Assembly: GCA_018262315.1 (NCBI GenBank)
Contig: JAGSPS010000053.1
Coordinates: 1-16,224, forward strand
Reading direction: 5' to 3'
DNA from: Deltaproteobacteria bacterium
GTDB lineage: Bacteria > Myxococcota_A > UBA9160 > PR03
DNA: 16,224 nucleotides
The notes beneath the pieces are model-generated. The model searched no databases and had not been told where the DNA came from. It saw nothing but the letters and a program-made list of their open reading frames with translations. Each line of letters starts with the position of its first letter. Position 1 is the first letter of the stretch. The position numbers and the translations under genes are program-made. This document shows positions 1 to 6,987 of the stretch, in pieces.

Positions 1-330
1 TTCAAGGAAGTGCGCGTCGAGTACAACTTCGATCCGATCAACGGCGTCTACCGCGAGATCGGCATCGTGCGCGACGAGAGCCTCTGGGGCCGCAACAACG
101 TCTACACGCTGCAGTCTCCGCTGATCAAGACCGAGAAGCGCGCGCTCAAGGTGGCGGAGGCGATTCTCGCCAATCTGAACCGCTACCGCGGACTCTTGAA
201 TGGCGACGAGATCCCGCGCACCACCGAAATCATCCTCTCCTTCGACGAACCGATCGAAGAATTCGCGCGCAAGCTGTCGCAGCTCTCCAAGGAGTGGGAA
301 GCGAGCGGGTTGCGCGAAGGGCGACGCTAG
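1..330 (+). CDS. Hypothetical protein, 3' end (5' end outside window)
   Basis: The frame is open from the first base and closes at TAG 328-330, giving 109 visible residues. A GTG at position 10 follows AAGGAA, but the spacing is too short to trust as a start, and the frame continues to the window edge, so the gene most likely begins upstream. The visible part is soluble and charged, with no signal peptide or membrane segment. It has a stretch rich in aromatic residues (YNFDPINGVYREIG near the start), then a helical, Lys/Arg/Glu-rich half ending in QLSKEWEASGLREGRR. I do not recognise the family and infer no function. It is convergent with the Nudix gene and is followed 57 bases later by a strong hairpin. 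Confidence 0.75.
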   Translation, partial: FKEVRVEYNFDPINGVYREIGIVRDESLWGRNNVYTLQSPLIKTEKRALKVAEAILANLNRYRGLLNGDEIPRTTEIILSFDEPIEEFARKLSQLSKEWEASGLREGRR

Positions 331-386
331 CAACCTCTCGTCCTCTCGATCCCGATTCCAAGTTTCGAGTGACGACGGGTTCTGGA

Positions 387-416
387 CGCGGGTCCGGTTT
401 CGAAACCGGGCCCGCG
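387..416. terminator. Bidirectional hairpin terminator between convergent genes
   Basis: Arms at 387-400 and 403-416 pair over 14 base pairs, with one T-G wobble at 393, around a very short CG turn (core GGTTTCGAAACC). Rightward the stem is followed by CTTCGTTT, a weak T-rich tail. It sits between the stop of the rightward gene at 330 and the stop of the leftward Nudix gene at 424, which is where a shared terminator is expected. Confidence 0.7.
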
Positions 417-423
417 CTTCGTT

Positions 424-948
424 TCAGGCGTCACCACGCCAGCGCGTGGTGAGATCGATCCGTGCGCCGGCCGCGATCGCCGCGACGCCCTGGTGCTCGG
501 TGCGCTGCACCGGCTCGGCATGGCCGGCGAGCGCGTCGTCGAGCGGCGCGCGGAACCACGGGAAGATCGTGTCGGGCAGCCCCACAAGATCGAACCACGC
601 GACGCGCGGGGTTTCGCGACTCGTCGTGAGTGCGCCGCCCGCGACTTCACACTCGAAGACCACCGCCTCGTGGGCGCGAAAGCCGCTGCGCTGGTAGCGG
701 CCGACGAGTCGCCGGACCGCAACCTCGAGCCCCGTCTCCTCGCGCACCTCGCGCACGACCGCTTCCTCGTCGCGCTCGCCGGACTGCACTTCGCCGCCGG
801 GCAGCTCCCAGCCGCGCAGCTCGCGCCGCAAGCAGAGCAGCACGCCCCGTTCCGAGCGCACCACCGCCTGCGCGACGCGCGTGCGACCCGCGCCTCCGAT
901 CGCGCGCGGCGCGATCGCCGCCCAGACGATCTCGGCGTAGGCAGGCAT
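424..948 (-). CDS. Nudix hydrolase
   Basis: Nudix enzymes cleave nucleoside diphosphates linked to another group, using divalent metal. A complete Nudix box (Gx5Ex7REUxEExGU) lies at residues 52-74: GEVQSGE, then RDEEAVV, then REVREETGL. It is preceded by the usual GWELPGG. The 174-residue length with one domain is normal for the superfamily, and the substrate cannot be told from sequence. I chose ATG 948. A TTG at 978 with AGGG nine bases upstream would add LGRLWRLAGA and is a real alternative, while the GTG at 1041 would overlap hisG by 52 bases and is less likely. It is the last gene of the leftward block, after hisG, and may be a housecleaning enzyme co-transcribed with it. Confidence 0.85.
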   Translation of the reverse strand: MPAYAEIVWAAIAPRAIGGAGRTRVAQAVVRSERGVLLCLRRELRGWELPGGEVQSGERDEEAVVREVREETGLEVAVRRLVGRYQRSGFRAHEAVVFECEVAGGALTTSRETPRVAWFDLVGLPDTIFPWFRAPLDDALAGHAEPVQRTEHQGVAAIAAGARIDLTTRWRGDA

Positions 949-989
949 CGCGCCCGCGAGGCGCCAGAGCCGGCCCAATGCGCGGTGCC

Positions 990-1874
990 CTACACGACGA
1001 TCTTGGAGAGCGGATACTCGACGATGCCCGCGGCGCCGCACGCCTTGAGCTTCGGGATCAGATCGCGCACCAGCGTTTCCCGGATCACGGTATTCACCGC
1101 CACCCAGCGCTCGTCGGAGAGCGTCGAGATCGTCGGCTTGCCGAGCGCGGGTAGCTGGGCGAGCACGCCGTCGAGGCTCTTGCGCGGCACGTTCATCATC
1201 AGACCGACCCGGTCGATCGCGGTGATCGCGCCGCGGATCAACATCAGCAGGCGGTCCATCTTGTCGCGCTTCCAGGCGTCGTGCAGTGAGTCGGGATTCG
1301 CGATGAAGCGCGGCGTGCTCTCTAGAACGACGTCGACCACGCGCAGGTTGTTGGCGCGCAAGCTCGATCCCGTCTCGGAGACGTCGACGATCGCGTCGGC
1401 CAGCACGGGCGGCTTCACTTCGGTCGCGCCCCAGGAGAACTCGACCTCGGCCTTGACGCCGTGCTGTTTCAAGTAGGTCCTGGTGAGTCCGACGGCTTCC
1501 GTCGCAATCCGCTTGCCCTGGAGATCACCCACCTTCCTGAGCCGCGAGTCCTCCTTGACGGCGAGCACCCAGCGCACCTGTCGATAGTTCGGCCACGGCG
1601 CGTGCAGGTCGGCGAGTTCCTTCACCTTGGCCCGCGTCTCGAGCACCCAGTCGAGCCCCGTGATGCCGGCGTCCATGACGCCCTGCGCGACGTAGCGGGC
1701 CATCTCCTGGGCGCGAATCAAGATGCACTCGATCTCGGGGTCGTCGATGCGCGGGTAGTACGAGCGCGACGACACGTCGACCTGGTAGCCGGCGTGCGCG
1801 AGCAGCTTCACCGTGGTGTCCTGGAGGCTGCCCTTCGGAATCCCGAGGCGCAGAACGCGATTGCTGGACACCAT
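990..1874 (-). CDS. hisG: ATP phosphoribosyltransferase, long form
   Basis: HisG catalyses the first step of histidine synthesis, joining ATP and PRPP to give phosphoribosyl-ATP. The N-terminus is typical (LRLGIPKGSLQDTT, residues 8-21). The PRPP-binding signature is at about 160-177 (DAIVDVSETGSSLRANNL). At 294 residues it is the long form, with a C-terminal regulatory domain from about 215 that normally gives histidine feedback inhibition and makes a separate HisZ unnecessary. ATG 1874 overlaps the hisI stop in TGATG, so translation is probably coupled, and this favours ATG 1874 over upstream in-frame starts. No other his genes apart from hisI are nearby. Confidence 0.97.
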   Translation of the reverse strand: MVSSNRVLRLGIPKGSLQDTTVKLLAHAGYQVDVSSRSYYPRIDDPEIECILIRAQEMARYVAQGVMDAGITGLDWVLETRAKVKELADLHAPWPNYRQVRWVLAVKEDSRLRKVGDLQGKRIATEAVGLTRTYLKQHGVKAEVEFSWGATEVKPPVLADAIVDVSETGSSLRANNLRVVDVVLESTPRFIANPDSLHDAWKRDKMDRLLMLIRGAITAIDRVGLMMNVPRKSLDGVLAQLPALGKPTISTLSDERWVAVNTVIRETLVRDLIPKLKACGAAGIVEYPLSKIVV

Positions 1875-2257
1875 CAGCCGCCGTAGACCTCTTTGGGATC
1901 GAAGACCTGCTCGCCCTCGTCGACCCAGGACGAACCGTCCCAGCGCCGGTAGAAGCAGAGGCGCTTCCCGGTGTGGCACGCGGCGCGACCCACCTGCTCG
2001 ACCTTCAGCAGCAGCGCGTCTCCATCGCAGTCCAGGTGGATGCTCTTCAGGATCTGCACGTTCCCGCTCTGCTCACCCTTGTGCCAGAGCCCGCGACTGC
2101 GACTCCAGTAGACCACCTGGCCACAGCGCAGCGTCTCGCGCAGCGACTCCTCGTTCATGTGCGCGAGCATCAGGATCTCGCCCGTTTCGTGATCCTGGGC
2201 GATCGCCGTGACGAGGCCGTTGCCCTTGCTGAAATCGAGCGAGGCGAGGGGGTCCAT
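1874..2257 (-). CDS. hisI: Phosphoribosyl-AMP cyclohydrolase
   Basis: HisI opens the adenine ring of phosphoribosyl-AMP, the third step of histidine synthesis. All expected metal sites are visible. DCDGD at 76-80 gives the Mg-binding aspartates and one Zn cysteine (C77), and ACHTGKRLCF at 93-102 gives the other two Zn cysteines (C94, C101). The 127-residue length matches the single-domain enzyme, so the HisE pyrophosphohydrolase domain fused in enterobacteria is absent and must be encoded elsewhere. ATG 2257 is 32 bases after the plsB stop, with no clear Shine-Dalgarno sequence. The stop overlaps the hisG start by one base. Confidence 0.97.
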   Translation of the reverse strand: MDPLASLDFSKGNGLVTAIAQDHETGEILMLAHMNEESLRETLRCGQVVYWSRSRGLWHKGEQSGNVQILKSIHLDCDGDALLLKVEQVGRAACHTGKRLCFYRRWDGSSWVDEGEQVFDPKEVYGG

Positions 2258-2289
2258 GGCGGGGTCCGGGCTCGGGGTGGACGCGGAAC

Positions 2290-3645
2290 CTACCCGCCTG
2301 AGACTGCCCCCGCCAGACGTTCGACGAGCCCGGCGAGTTCGTCGAAGGCCGGCCCGCGCGTGTACACGGCCTCGCGTGCGCCCGCCGGCCGCTCGCGCAC
2401 GAGGATGCGGCGCCGCACCAGTTCGTCGAGCGCGCCCTGGAAGGTGGCGCGGTTCGACACCTCGGTCGTCTCGACGTCGCCGAGCAGTACCGAGCGCGCA
2501 AACGCCTCGGACGCGCGGCGCGTGAGGTTCCTCGCGCTGCCGAGTTCGGAGTCCGAGAGCACGGACGAAAACGCGGCGGCGTAGACCTCGACGAGACCAC
2601 GCGTCTGCATCGCGAGGCGCTGCAGATACGCCGCGCCCTTCTCGCTGGCGCGCCAGTGGCTCTCGCTACGCTCGACCACTTCGAGCCGCTCGAAGTAATC
2701 GAGGAAGGCCTCGAAGTGCGCGGCGAGCACCAGCGCTCGCTGCGTGAACAGCTCGTTGTGGAAGAGGTCGAGCCAGAAGCGCAGATCGTCGCGCAATGCA
2801 TCCTGCGTGGCGCCGGCGAGCAGGCGTCGCGCGAGGAAACTCGGTGGCGCGAGGAAGTGCAGGATGCCGTTGCGGTAGATGTCGAGCACGCGGCGCTTGC
2901 CTTCCTCGTAGAAGAGGATCTCGCCGCGCGAATCGGGCGCCGCCTCGATCAGATCGCTGCGCAGCAGGAACGCGATCGCATCGTCGAAGTCCGGCTGATC
3001 CCGCAGCAGCGCCGGGGTGAGTCGCGCGTCTTGCAGGCGGAGCAGCTCGACGATCTCCTGCATGCGGACCGTGAGTTCGTGGCGGAGCATCCCGCGACGC
3101 GTCTCCCCGAGGAAGGCGCAGGCCGCGACGGCCGTGGTATTCGCGAAGGTCGCCGCGTTGATGCGCTCGACCACGCGCTGGGCCAGATCGTCGACGAAGC
3201 GGCGCTTCTCGGCGGCGTCTTCGTCGCTGGCTTCGAGCATGAAACGCGCGCGGCGGTCACCGATCGACTCGGCCAGCGAGATCGGCTCGCCGAAGCTGAT
3301 GTGCGCGCTCCCCCAACGGCGGCGCAGCACCTTCCGCGCGCGCACCAGGCCGAGCATGCTCTCGTCCTTCTTGGTGCCACCGGACAGTTCGTCGAGCATC
3401 GAGCCCTCTTCGATCAGGCGCTCGTAGGTGATCGCGATCGGCACGAAGAAGAGATCGCGCCGCTGCGAGGCCAGGAAGCCGTCCACGTCCCAGGACAGGA
3501 AGCCGCGCTTCGGCGCCATCGTGCGTCCGGTGCGCGAACGGCCGCCCTCGATGAAGAACTCCTGCGTGAAGCCCTCGCGCACCAGGTATTCGACGTAGGC
3601 GCGGAACACTTCCTTGTAGAGCGGATCGTCGAAGCTCTTGCGCAT
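2290..3645 (-). CDS. PlsB C-terminal fragment
   Basis: This frame is PlsB-like from TGAFF at about 3660. The first available ATG, at 3645, falls inside block II (GAFF|MRKSF). It carries block III (FFIEGGRSRTG, residues 30-40), block IV (FFVPIAI), ISFGEPISL (like the VNFGEPM segment of E. coli PlsB) and the whole C-terminal helical domain, including YRNGILHFLAPPSFLA. If translated as 451 residues it has no HX4D catalytic His and should not be an active acyltransferase. An automatic caller would probably report it as a separate gene, and it should be read together with the fragment upstream. Confidence 0.6.
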   Translation of the reverse strand: MRKSFDDPLYKEVFRAYVEYLVREGFTQEFFIEGGRSRTGRTMAPKRGFLSWDVDGFLASQRRDLFFVPIAITYERLIEEGSMLDELSGGTKKDESMLGLVRARKVLRRRWGSAHISFGEPISLAESIGDRRARFMLEASDEDAAEKRRFVDDLAQRVVERINAATFANTTAVAACAFLGETRRGMLRHELTVRMQEIVELLRLQDARLTPALLRDQPDFDDAIAFLLRSDLIEAAPDSRGEILFYEEGKRRVLDIYRNGILHFLAPPSFLARRLLAGATQDALRDDLRFWLDLFHNELFTQRALVLAAHFEAFLDYFERLEVVERSESHWRASEKGAAYLQRLAMQTRGLVEVYAAAFSSVLSDSELGSARNLTRRASEAFARSVLLGDVETTEVSNRATFQGALDELVRRRILVRERPAGAREAVYTRGPAFDELAGLVERLAGAVSGG

Positions 3646-4786
3646 GAAGAAGGCGCCGGTAGAAGAGCACCGAGAGCAGCATGAAGTCGAAGTACGAGCG
3701 GTGACTCGGAACCAGCACGATTGGGTGCCGCTTGGCGTATTCGGCCACCTTCTCGAGCCCGAAGGTCTCGATCGAGACGAAGACGCGCCGGAACACCGCG
3801 GTGACGAGGACGTTCAGCACCGCGAGGAAGGTCGAGTTCATGTTCGCCGCGATCTCGCGGAACATCTTCTCGGCATCGGCGCGCGCGGCTTCGGCGGAGC
3901 GACCGCGCTCGCGCGCGCGTTCCTCGATCGCGACGCGCACGCGCGGGCTCGCGAGCACGGTCTCCTGGACTTTGTGGCGCGGGCGCAGCGTGGGCCCCTC
4001 GACAACCTTCTCCTCGCGGTACAGGAAGACCAGGATCGAGCGGCGGACCTTGCGCGCGACGGCGTCCTGACCCTCGGCGCGCCGTTCCTGCACGAAGCCC
4101 GTCAGGTCGATCGGATCGGCGACCTTGACGGCGAGGTTGTGATAGTTCACGAGGAACGAGGCGACCTTTGCGAAGTCCGTGGGTCGCGTGGCTGCGCCGT
4201 AGGCGAGGTTCAGGAAGCGCCGTTCGGTGCGCGGTCCCGGTCGCCAGAACAGCGCGAGCGGAACGACCGCCACGGGTGTCGCGCCGTCCCACGCCGCGCC
4301 CACCGTTTCCGCGAGCACGTCGAGATCGGATCGTTCGACGGTCGCGACGTGGCGCCGCCCGAGCAACCACGAGGCGAGCCGCTCGGTGCGCAAGAACACG
4401 AACAGCGACGAGCCGCGCTGCACTTGTGCGCGAACGCGGTCGAGGTCCGATTCCGAGAGCGCGCCGCGGCGGCTGCGCAGCGCGCGCAAGCGCCCGATCA
4501 GCGCCTGCCAGAGCGGCTGGTAGTAGTCGAAGCGGATGCCGTTGGCGAAGGTCGCGAGGCGCAGTCCGTGGCGCAGGAAGAGCCAATTGAAGAGGAAGTA
4601 GTCGAGCCGGCTCGCGTAACGCATCACGTAGACGACGCTGCCGGCGGACTCGAGCGCGCGCAGTCGCGCGATGGTGGCCTCGTCGAGGGTGATCTCTCCG
4701 AAGAAGCGTCTCGCGAACCAGCGGAAGAAGAAATTGAAGCGCGACGTCATCGCCGACAGCGAATCGCGAAGCTCGGCGGGAGGCAT
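3257..4786 (-). CDS. PlsB N-terminal fragment (frame continues as nonsense after about 3660)
   Basis: Codons from ATG 4786 to about 3659 encode the N-terminal domain and block I of PlsB. They include an aromatic and basic N-terminus (FNFFFRWFARRFFGE), the segment VVYVMRYASRLDYFL and, further on, VLVPSHRSYFDFMLL. After about residue 376 the frame leaves the PlsB alignment and reads an Arg/Ala-rich sequence typical of a wrong frame in GC-rich DNA, ending at 3257. As a stand-alone product it has the catalytic His but lacks the glycerol-phosphate-binding blocks, so it should be inactive. Confidence 0.5.
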   Translation of the reverse strand: MPPAELRDSLSAMTSRFNFFFRWFARRFFGEITLDEATIARLRALESAGSVVYVMRYASRLDYFLFNWLFLRHGLRLATFANGIRFDYYQPLWQALIGRLRALRSRRGALSESDLDRVRAQVQRGSSLFVFLRTERLASWLLGRRHVATVERSDLDVLAETVGAAWDGATPVAVVPLALFWRPGPRTERRFLNLAYGAATRPTDFAKVASFLVNYHNLAVKVADPIDLTGFVQERRAEGQDAVARKVRRSILVFLYREEKVVEGPTLRPRHKVQETVLASPRVRVAIEERARERGRSAEAARADAEKMFREIAANMNSTFLAVLNVLVTAVFRRVFVSIETFGLEKVAEYAKRHPIVLVPSHRSYFDFMLLSVLFYRRLLHAQELRRSALQGSVPRLRRIPGARGLHAGVLHRGRPFAHRTHDGAEARLPVLGRGRLPGLAAARSLLRADRDHLRAPDRRGLDARRTVRWHQEGREHARPGARAEGAAPPLGERAHQLRRADLAGRVDR

Positions 4787-4830
4787 GGGCGCCAAGATAG
4801 GTCAGCGGGTCTGCAGTTGCCGTAAGAGGC

Positions 4831-4860
4831 GCGGCCGGGCCGGCGACGCGACCCGGCCGC
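4831..4860 (-). terminator. GC-rich hairpin downstream of the SDR gene
   Basis: Perfect 9-bp arms GCGGCCGGG (4831-4839) and CCCGGCCGC (4852-4860) enclose a 12-base loop. It starts 14 bases past the SDR stop and 44 bases before the plsB start. Leftward the stem is followed by GCCTCTTACGG, with no real T-run, so it may be a partial terminator or an mRNA end stabiliser rather than a strict stop. Confidence 0.5.
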
Positions 4861-4874
4861 TCGTCATCTCGCAG

Positions 4875-5720
4875 TCACCCGAGGATCGTGCCGATCTGCG
4901 CCGCGATCTCGTCGGGCGTCCAGACGCCTTCCTTCTTGGTCGCGCCCTGGGTGCGGACCATCCGCATCTCGGAGATCTGGCCGCCGCCCACGAAGAAGAT
5001 CTTCTTGGTCACGTCCTTTGCGAGGTCGCTCGCGAGGTACACGATCAGCGGCGCGATGTGGCGCGGGTGCATGCGCTCCTTGAAGGCTTCGTTCTGTGCG
5101 AGCGGCAGGTCCTCGGTCATGCGCGTCAGCGCCACCGGCGCGATCGCGTTCACGCGGATGCCGAACTTCTGACCTTCGAGCGCGAGGCAGCGGGTGAAAC
5201 CCGCGATGCCCGCCTTCGCGGCGCCGTAATTGGTCTGGCCGAAGTTGCCTTCGAGACCAGAAGTCGAGGAGGTGTTGATGATCGAACCGCCGCCGGTCTG
5301 TTCGCGCATCTTCTGGAAGACCGGGCGCGTCACGCAGTAGACACCCTTCAGATGCACCGCGATGACGGCGTCCCACTCGCCCTCTTCCATCTTTGCGAGC
5401 GTCTTGTCGCGCAGGATGCCGGCGTTGTTGACGAGCACGTCGACGCGGCCGAAGGCGTCGAGGGCGCTCTTCAGGATCCCCTGCCCCCCCGCGACGGTCG
5501 CGACGCTGTCGTAGTTCGCGACGGCCGTACCGCCCGCCTTGCGGATCTCTTCGACTACTGCGTCGGCCATGCTGTGGCCACCGCCCGTGCCGTCGCGCGT
5601 TCCGCCGAGATCATTGATCACGAGCGCCGCGCCGGCGGCCGAGAGCGCGAGCGCATGCTCGCGTCCGATCCCGCCACCCGATCCCGTCACGATCGCCACC
5701 TTGCCCGCGAGAATTCCCAT
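4875..5720 (-). CDS. SDR-family oxidoreductase, HSD17B4/MFE-2 dehydrogenase-like
   Basis: A 281-residue NAD(P)-dependent short-chain dehydrogenase with all key motifs: cofactor loop TGSGGGIG (12-19), NNAG (98-101), catalytic Ser152, Tyr165 and Lys169 (YGAAK). The segment INDLGGTRDGTGGG (35-48) followed by VVEEIRKAGGTAVANYDSV matches the dehydrogenase domain of peroxisomal multifunctional enzyme type 2 (HSD17B4). That makes a 3-hydroxyacyl-CoA dehydrogenase role in beta-oxidation the most likely reading, but steroid or other alcohol substrates are possible. No MaoC hydratase or SCP2 domain is fused. GGAGG at 5730-5734, nine bases before ATG 5720, fixes the start. The palindromic repeat lies just upstream, and the cofactor preference is not obvious. 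Confidence 0.93.
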   Translation of the reverse strand: MGILAGKVAIVTGSGGGIGREHALALSAAGAALVINDLGGTRDGTGGGHSMADAVVEEIRKAGGTAVANYDSVATVAGGQGILKSALDAFGRVDVLVNNAGILRDKTLAKMEEGEWDAVIAVHLKGVYCVTRPVFQKMREQTGGGSIINTSSTSGLEGNFGQTNYGAAKAGIAGFTRCLALEGQKFGIRVNAIAPVALTRMTEDLPLAQNEAFKERMHPRHIAPLIVYLASDLAKDVTKKIFFVGGGQISEMRMVRTQGATKKEGVWTPDEIAAQIGTILG

Positions 5721-5729
5721 TGGGTTTCG

Positions 5730-5734
5730 CCTCC
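5730..5734 (-). promoter_or_regulatory. Shine-Dalgarno of the SDR gene
   Basis: On the minus strand GGAGG is followed by nine bases and then ATG 5720. It is one of the clearest ribosome binding sites in the window and decides the SDR start. Confidence 0.8.
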
Positions 5735-5756
5735 AGATGTTGAAAGACGGTCAGCC

Positions 5757-5884
5757 TAGGGAGAAAGGGGACGGTCCTCAACGTGGCCGGGCCTTGGACG
5801 CGAGGGACACACCTCGCGAGGTCCGTCCCCTAACTCCTCAGCCAGGCACGATCGAGGACCGTCCCCTTTCTCCTCTTTCTCCTA
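5757..5884. repeat. Palindromic repeat element (REP/MITE-like)
   Basis: Outer arms at 5760-5779 and 5854-5873 are a perfect 20-bp inverted repeat (core AAAGGGGACGGTCC). Inside is a second hairpin: GGGAC 5804-5808 pairs with GTCCC 5825-5829 around a perfect 12-bp palindrome ACCTCGCGAGGT (5811-5822). The motif GAGGWCCGTCCCCT therefore occurs three times, once inverted at the left end and directly at 5818-5831 and 5854-5867. The right end has a partial duplication, CTTTCTCCT CTTTCTCCT. Both outer edges carry CCTAG, and the GNAT stop codon (5882-5884) lies in the right edge. The sequence is unlike the surrounding coding DNA. It may act as a terminator or mRNA stabiliser between the GNAT and SDR genes. 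Confidence 0.7.
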
Positions 5885-6754
5885 GATGAAGAGCAGGGTG
5901 CGGAGGGTGCTGTGGGGGCGGAAGCCGAGGTGTTCGTAGAGGGAGTGCGCGGGGACGTTGCCTTCGACGACGGAAAGCTGCACGTGTTCCGCGCCCGCGG
6001 CGAAGGCGATCTGGCAGAGCGCCGTGACACCCGCAGCCGCGAGTCCGCGGCGCCGCCAGGCCGGCCATGTATAGATGCCCTGGAGCAACCAGCCCTCGTC
6101 GAGTCGAACGTCGGCGTAGCCCACCCAGCTGACTTCGCCGGCCTGCTCCGCGAGCAGCGCACGCGGCAAGCGCGCCGCGACCCAGCGACGAAAGCCGCGC
6201 GGATCGCCGATGAACGGATCGGGACGACCCTCCTCGCGCAGGCTCGCGCGCGCGGCCTCGACGAGCGGTTCGAGATCAGCAGGGCCCGCCACACGAATGG
6301 CGACGCCGCGGGTGGGCGACGTCGCGCGCAGCGCGGCGCGCTCCAACACGAGCGACGTCTCGCGCCGATCGACCAGAGCGCGCCGGCCACGCGCCGCGAG
6401 TCGCTCCCACAGCACTGCCGTCGCGCCCACCTCCGTTCGCACGAGCCCCGAGCCGAGGTCGGAGAGCGGACCGAGCAACGCCTCCAGCACCGGTCGCTCG
6501 ATCTGCGACTCGATTACCAGTGTCGGGCGCAGCGACGCGACGCCGACCAGGTTCGCGCCGCGCCACGCACCGAGCACTTCGGCGGCGACATCCGCGCTGG
6601 CGCCCGCGCCGATCTGCCGCACCAGGTCGAGCAGGAAGAGGTCGTCGCGCGCGCGATCGCGCAAGCGCTCGACGGCGGCCGCGCGATCGCGGCGTCGCAG
6701 CGGACGCACGACGACCCGCCCGGTGCGTCCCTGCACTTCGGGGGCCGTGGCCAT
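5882..6754 (-). CDS. GNAT acetyltransferase with N-terminal DUF4081-like domain
   Basis: The 290-residue protein has two parts. The C-terminal half (about 150-290) is a GNAT domain. It carries the acetyl-CoA pyrophosphate-binding loop in GIYTWPAWRRRGLAAA (226-241), the strand VQLSVVEGNVPAHSLYEHLGF (258-278, shown here in two overlapping pieces: VQLSVVEGN and PAHSLYEHLGF), and a C-terminal strand. The N-terminal half (DDLFLLDLVRQIG, LGAWRGANLVGVASLRP) resembles the DUF4081 domain that precedes GNAT in several bacterial acetyltransferases. The substrate is unknown. ATG 6754 is preceded by AGGGG eight bases away and lies 17 bases after the biotin-carrier stop, so the two genes are probably co-transcribed. 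Longer in-frame extensions upstream would run antisense to ffh and through the carrier gene, so I rejected them. Confidence 0.88.
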   Translation of the reverse strand: MATAPEVQGRTGRVVVRPLRRRDRAAAVERLRDRARDDLFLLDLVRQIGAGASADVAAEVLGAWRGANLVGVASLRPTLVIESQIERPVLEALLGPLSDLGSGLVRTEVGATAVLWERLAARGRRALVDRRETSLVLERAALRATSPTRGVAIRVAGPADLEPLVEAARASLREEGRPDPFIGDPRGFRRWVAARLPRALLAEQAGEVSWVGYADVRLDEGWLLQGIYTWPAWRRRGLAAAGVTALCQIAFAAGAEHVQLSVVEGNVPAHSLYEHLGFRPHSTLRTLLFI

Positions 6755-6771
6755 GGCGACGTCCCCTGCCC

Positions 6772-6987
6772 CTACTCGATCACAGCGAGAACGGCGCCCT
6801 CTTCGACACTCTCCCCTTCGCTCACGCGAAACTCGCTGATGCGCCCGCCGCACGGCGCCTCGACGGGGATCTCCATCTTCATCGACTCGAGGATGATCAG
6901 TTCTTCGCCCTCGACCACCGGGTCTCCGATCGCCTTCACGATCTTCCACACGTTTCCGGTGATCTGCGCCTGGACCTCGGTCGGCAT
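6772..6987 (-). CDS. Stand-alone biotin/lipoyl attachment protein (biotin carboxyl carrier)
   Basis: This 71-residue protein is a complete biotinyl domain and nothing else. The biotinylation motif is ESMKME at 34-39, with Lys37 as the modified residue. The half-sites around it, GNVWKIVKAIGDPVVEGE before and APCGGRISEFRVSEGESVEEG after, are the usual hammerhead halves. Such small carriers serve acetyl-, propionyl- or other acyl-CoA carboxylases whose biotin carboxylase and transferase subunits are separate, and neither is encoded here. ATG 6987 is preceded by GGAGG with a short four-base gap. The gene is divergent from ffh and 17 bases ahead of the GNAT gene. Confidence 0.92.
   Translation of the reverse strand: MPTEVQAQITGNVWKIVKAIGDPVVEGEELIILESMKMEIPVEAPCGGRISEFRVSEGESVEEGAVLAVIE

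Larger units (their letters stand above)
2290..4786 (-). pseudogene. plsB: Glycerol-3-phosphate acyltransferase (PlsB), split by an out-of-frame deletion
   Basis: PlsB transfers an acyl chain to sn-glycerol-3-phosphate at the inner membrane, the first step of phospholipid synthesis. All four acyltransferase blocks are present but in two frames. Block I, HRSYFD (HX4D), is at residues 362-367 of the first frame. Blocks II (GAFFMRKSF), III (FFIEGGRSR) and IV (FFVPIAI) are in the second. The frame changes at about 3655-3662. There, FY of the first frame is followed almost at once by TGAFF of the second, whereas in E. coli PlsB about 25 residues separate these points. This is best explained by loss of 3n+2 bases, roughly 74-77. 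Without the lesion the protein would be about 860 residues, near the family norm. Neither half has other stops, so the event is recent or is an assembly error. ATG 4786 was chosen; TTG 4795 and ATG 4750 are alternatives. Confidence 0.85.

Noticed and set aside
2656..4825. Long rightward open frames opposite plsB (2656-3684 and 3638-4825)
   Set aside because: They are antisense to a gene with clear PlsB motifs, have Arg/Glu/His-rich composition typical of GC-rich shadow frames, and show no domain motif or ribosome site.
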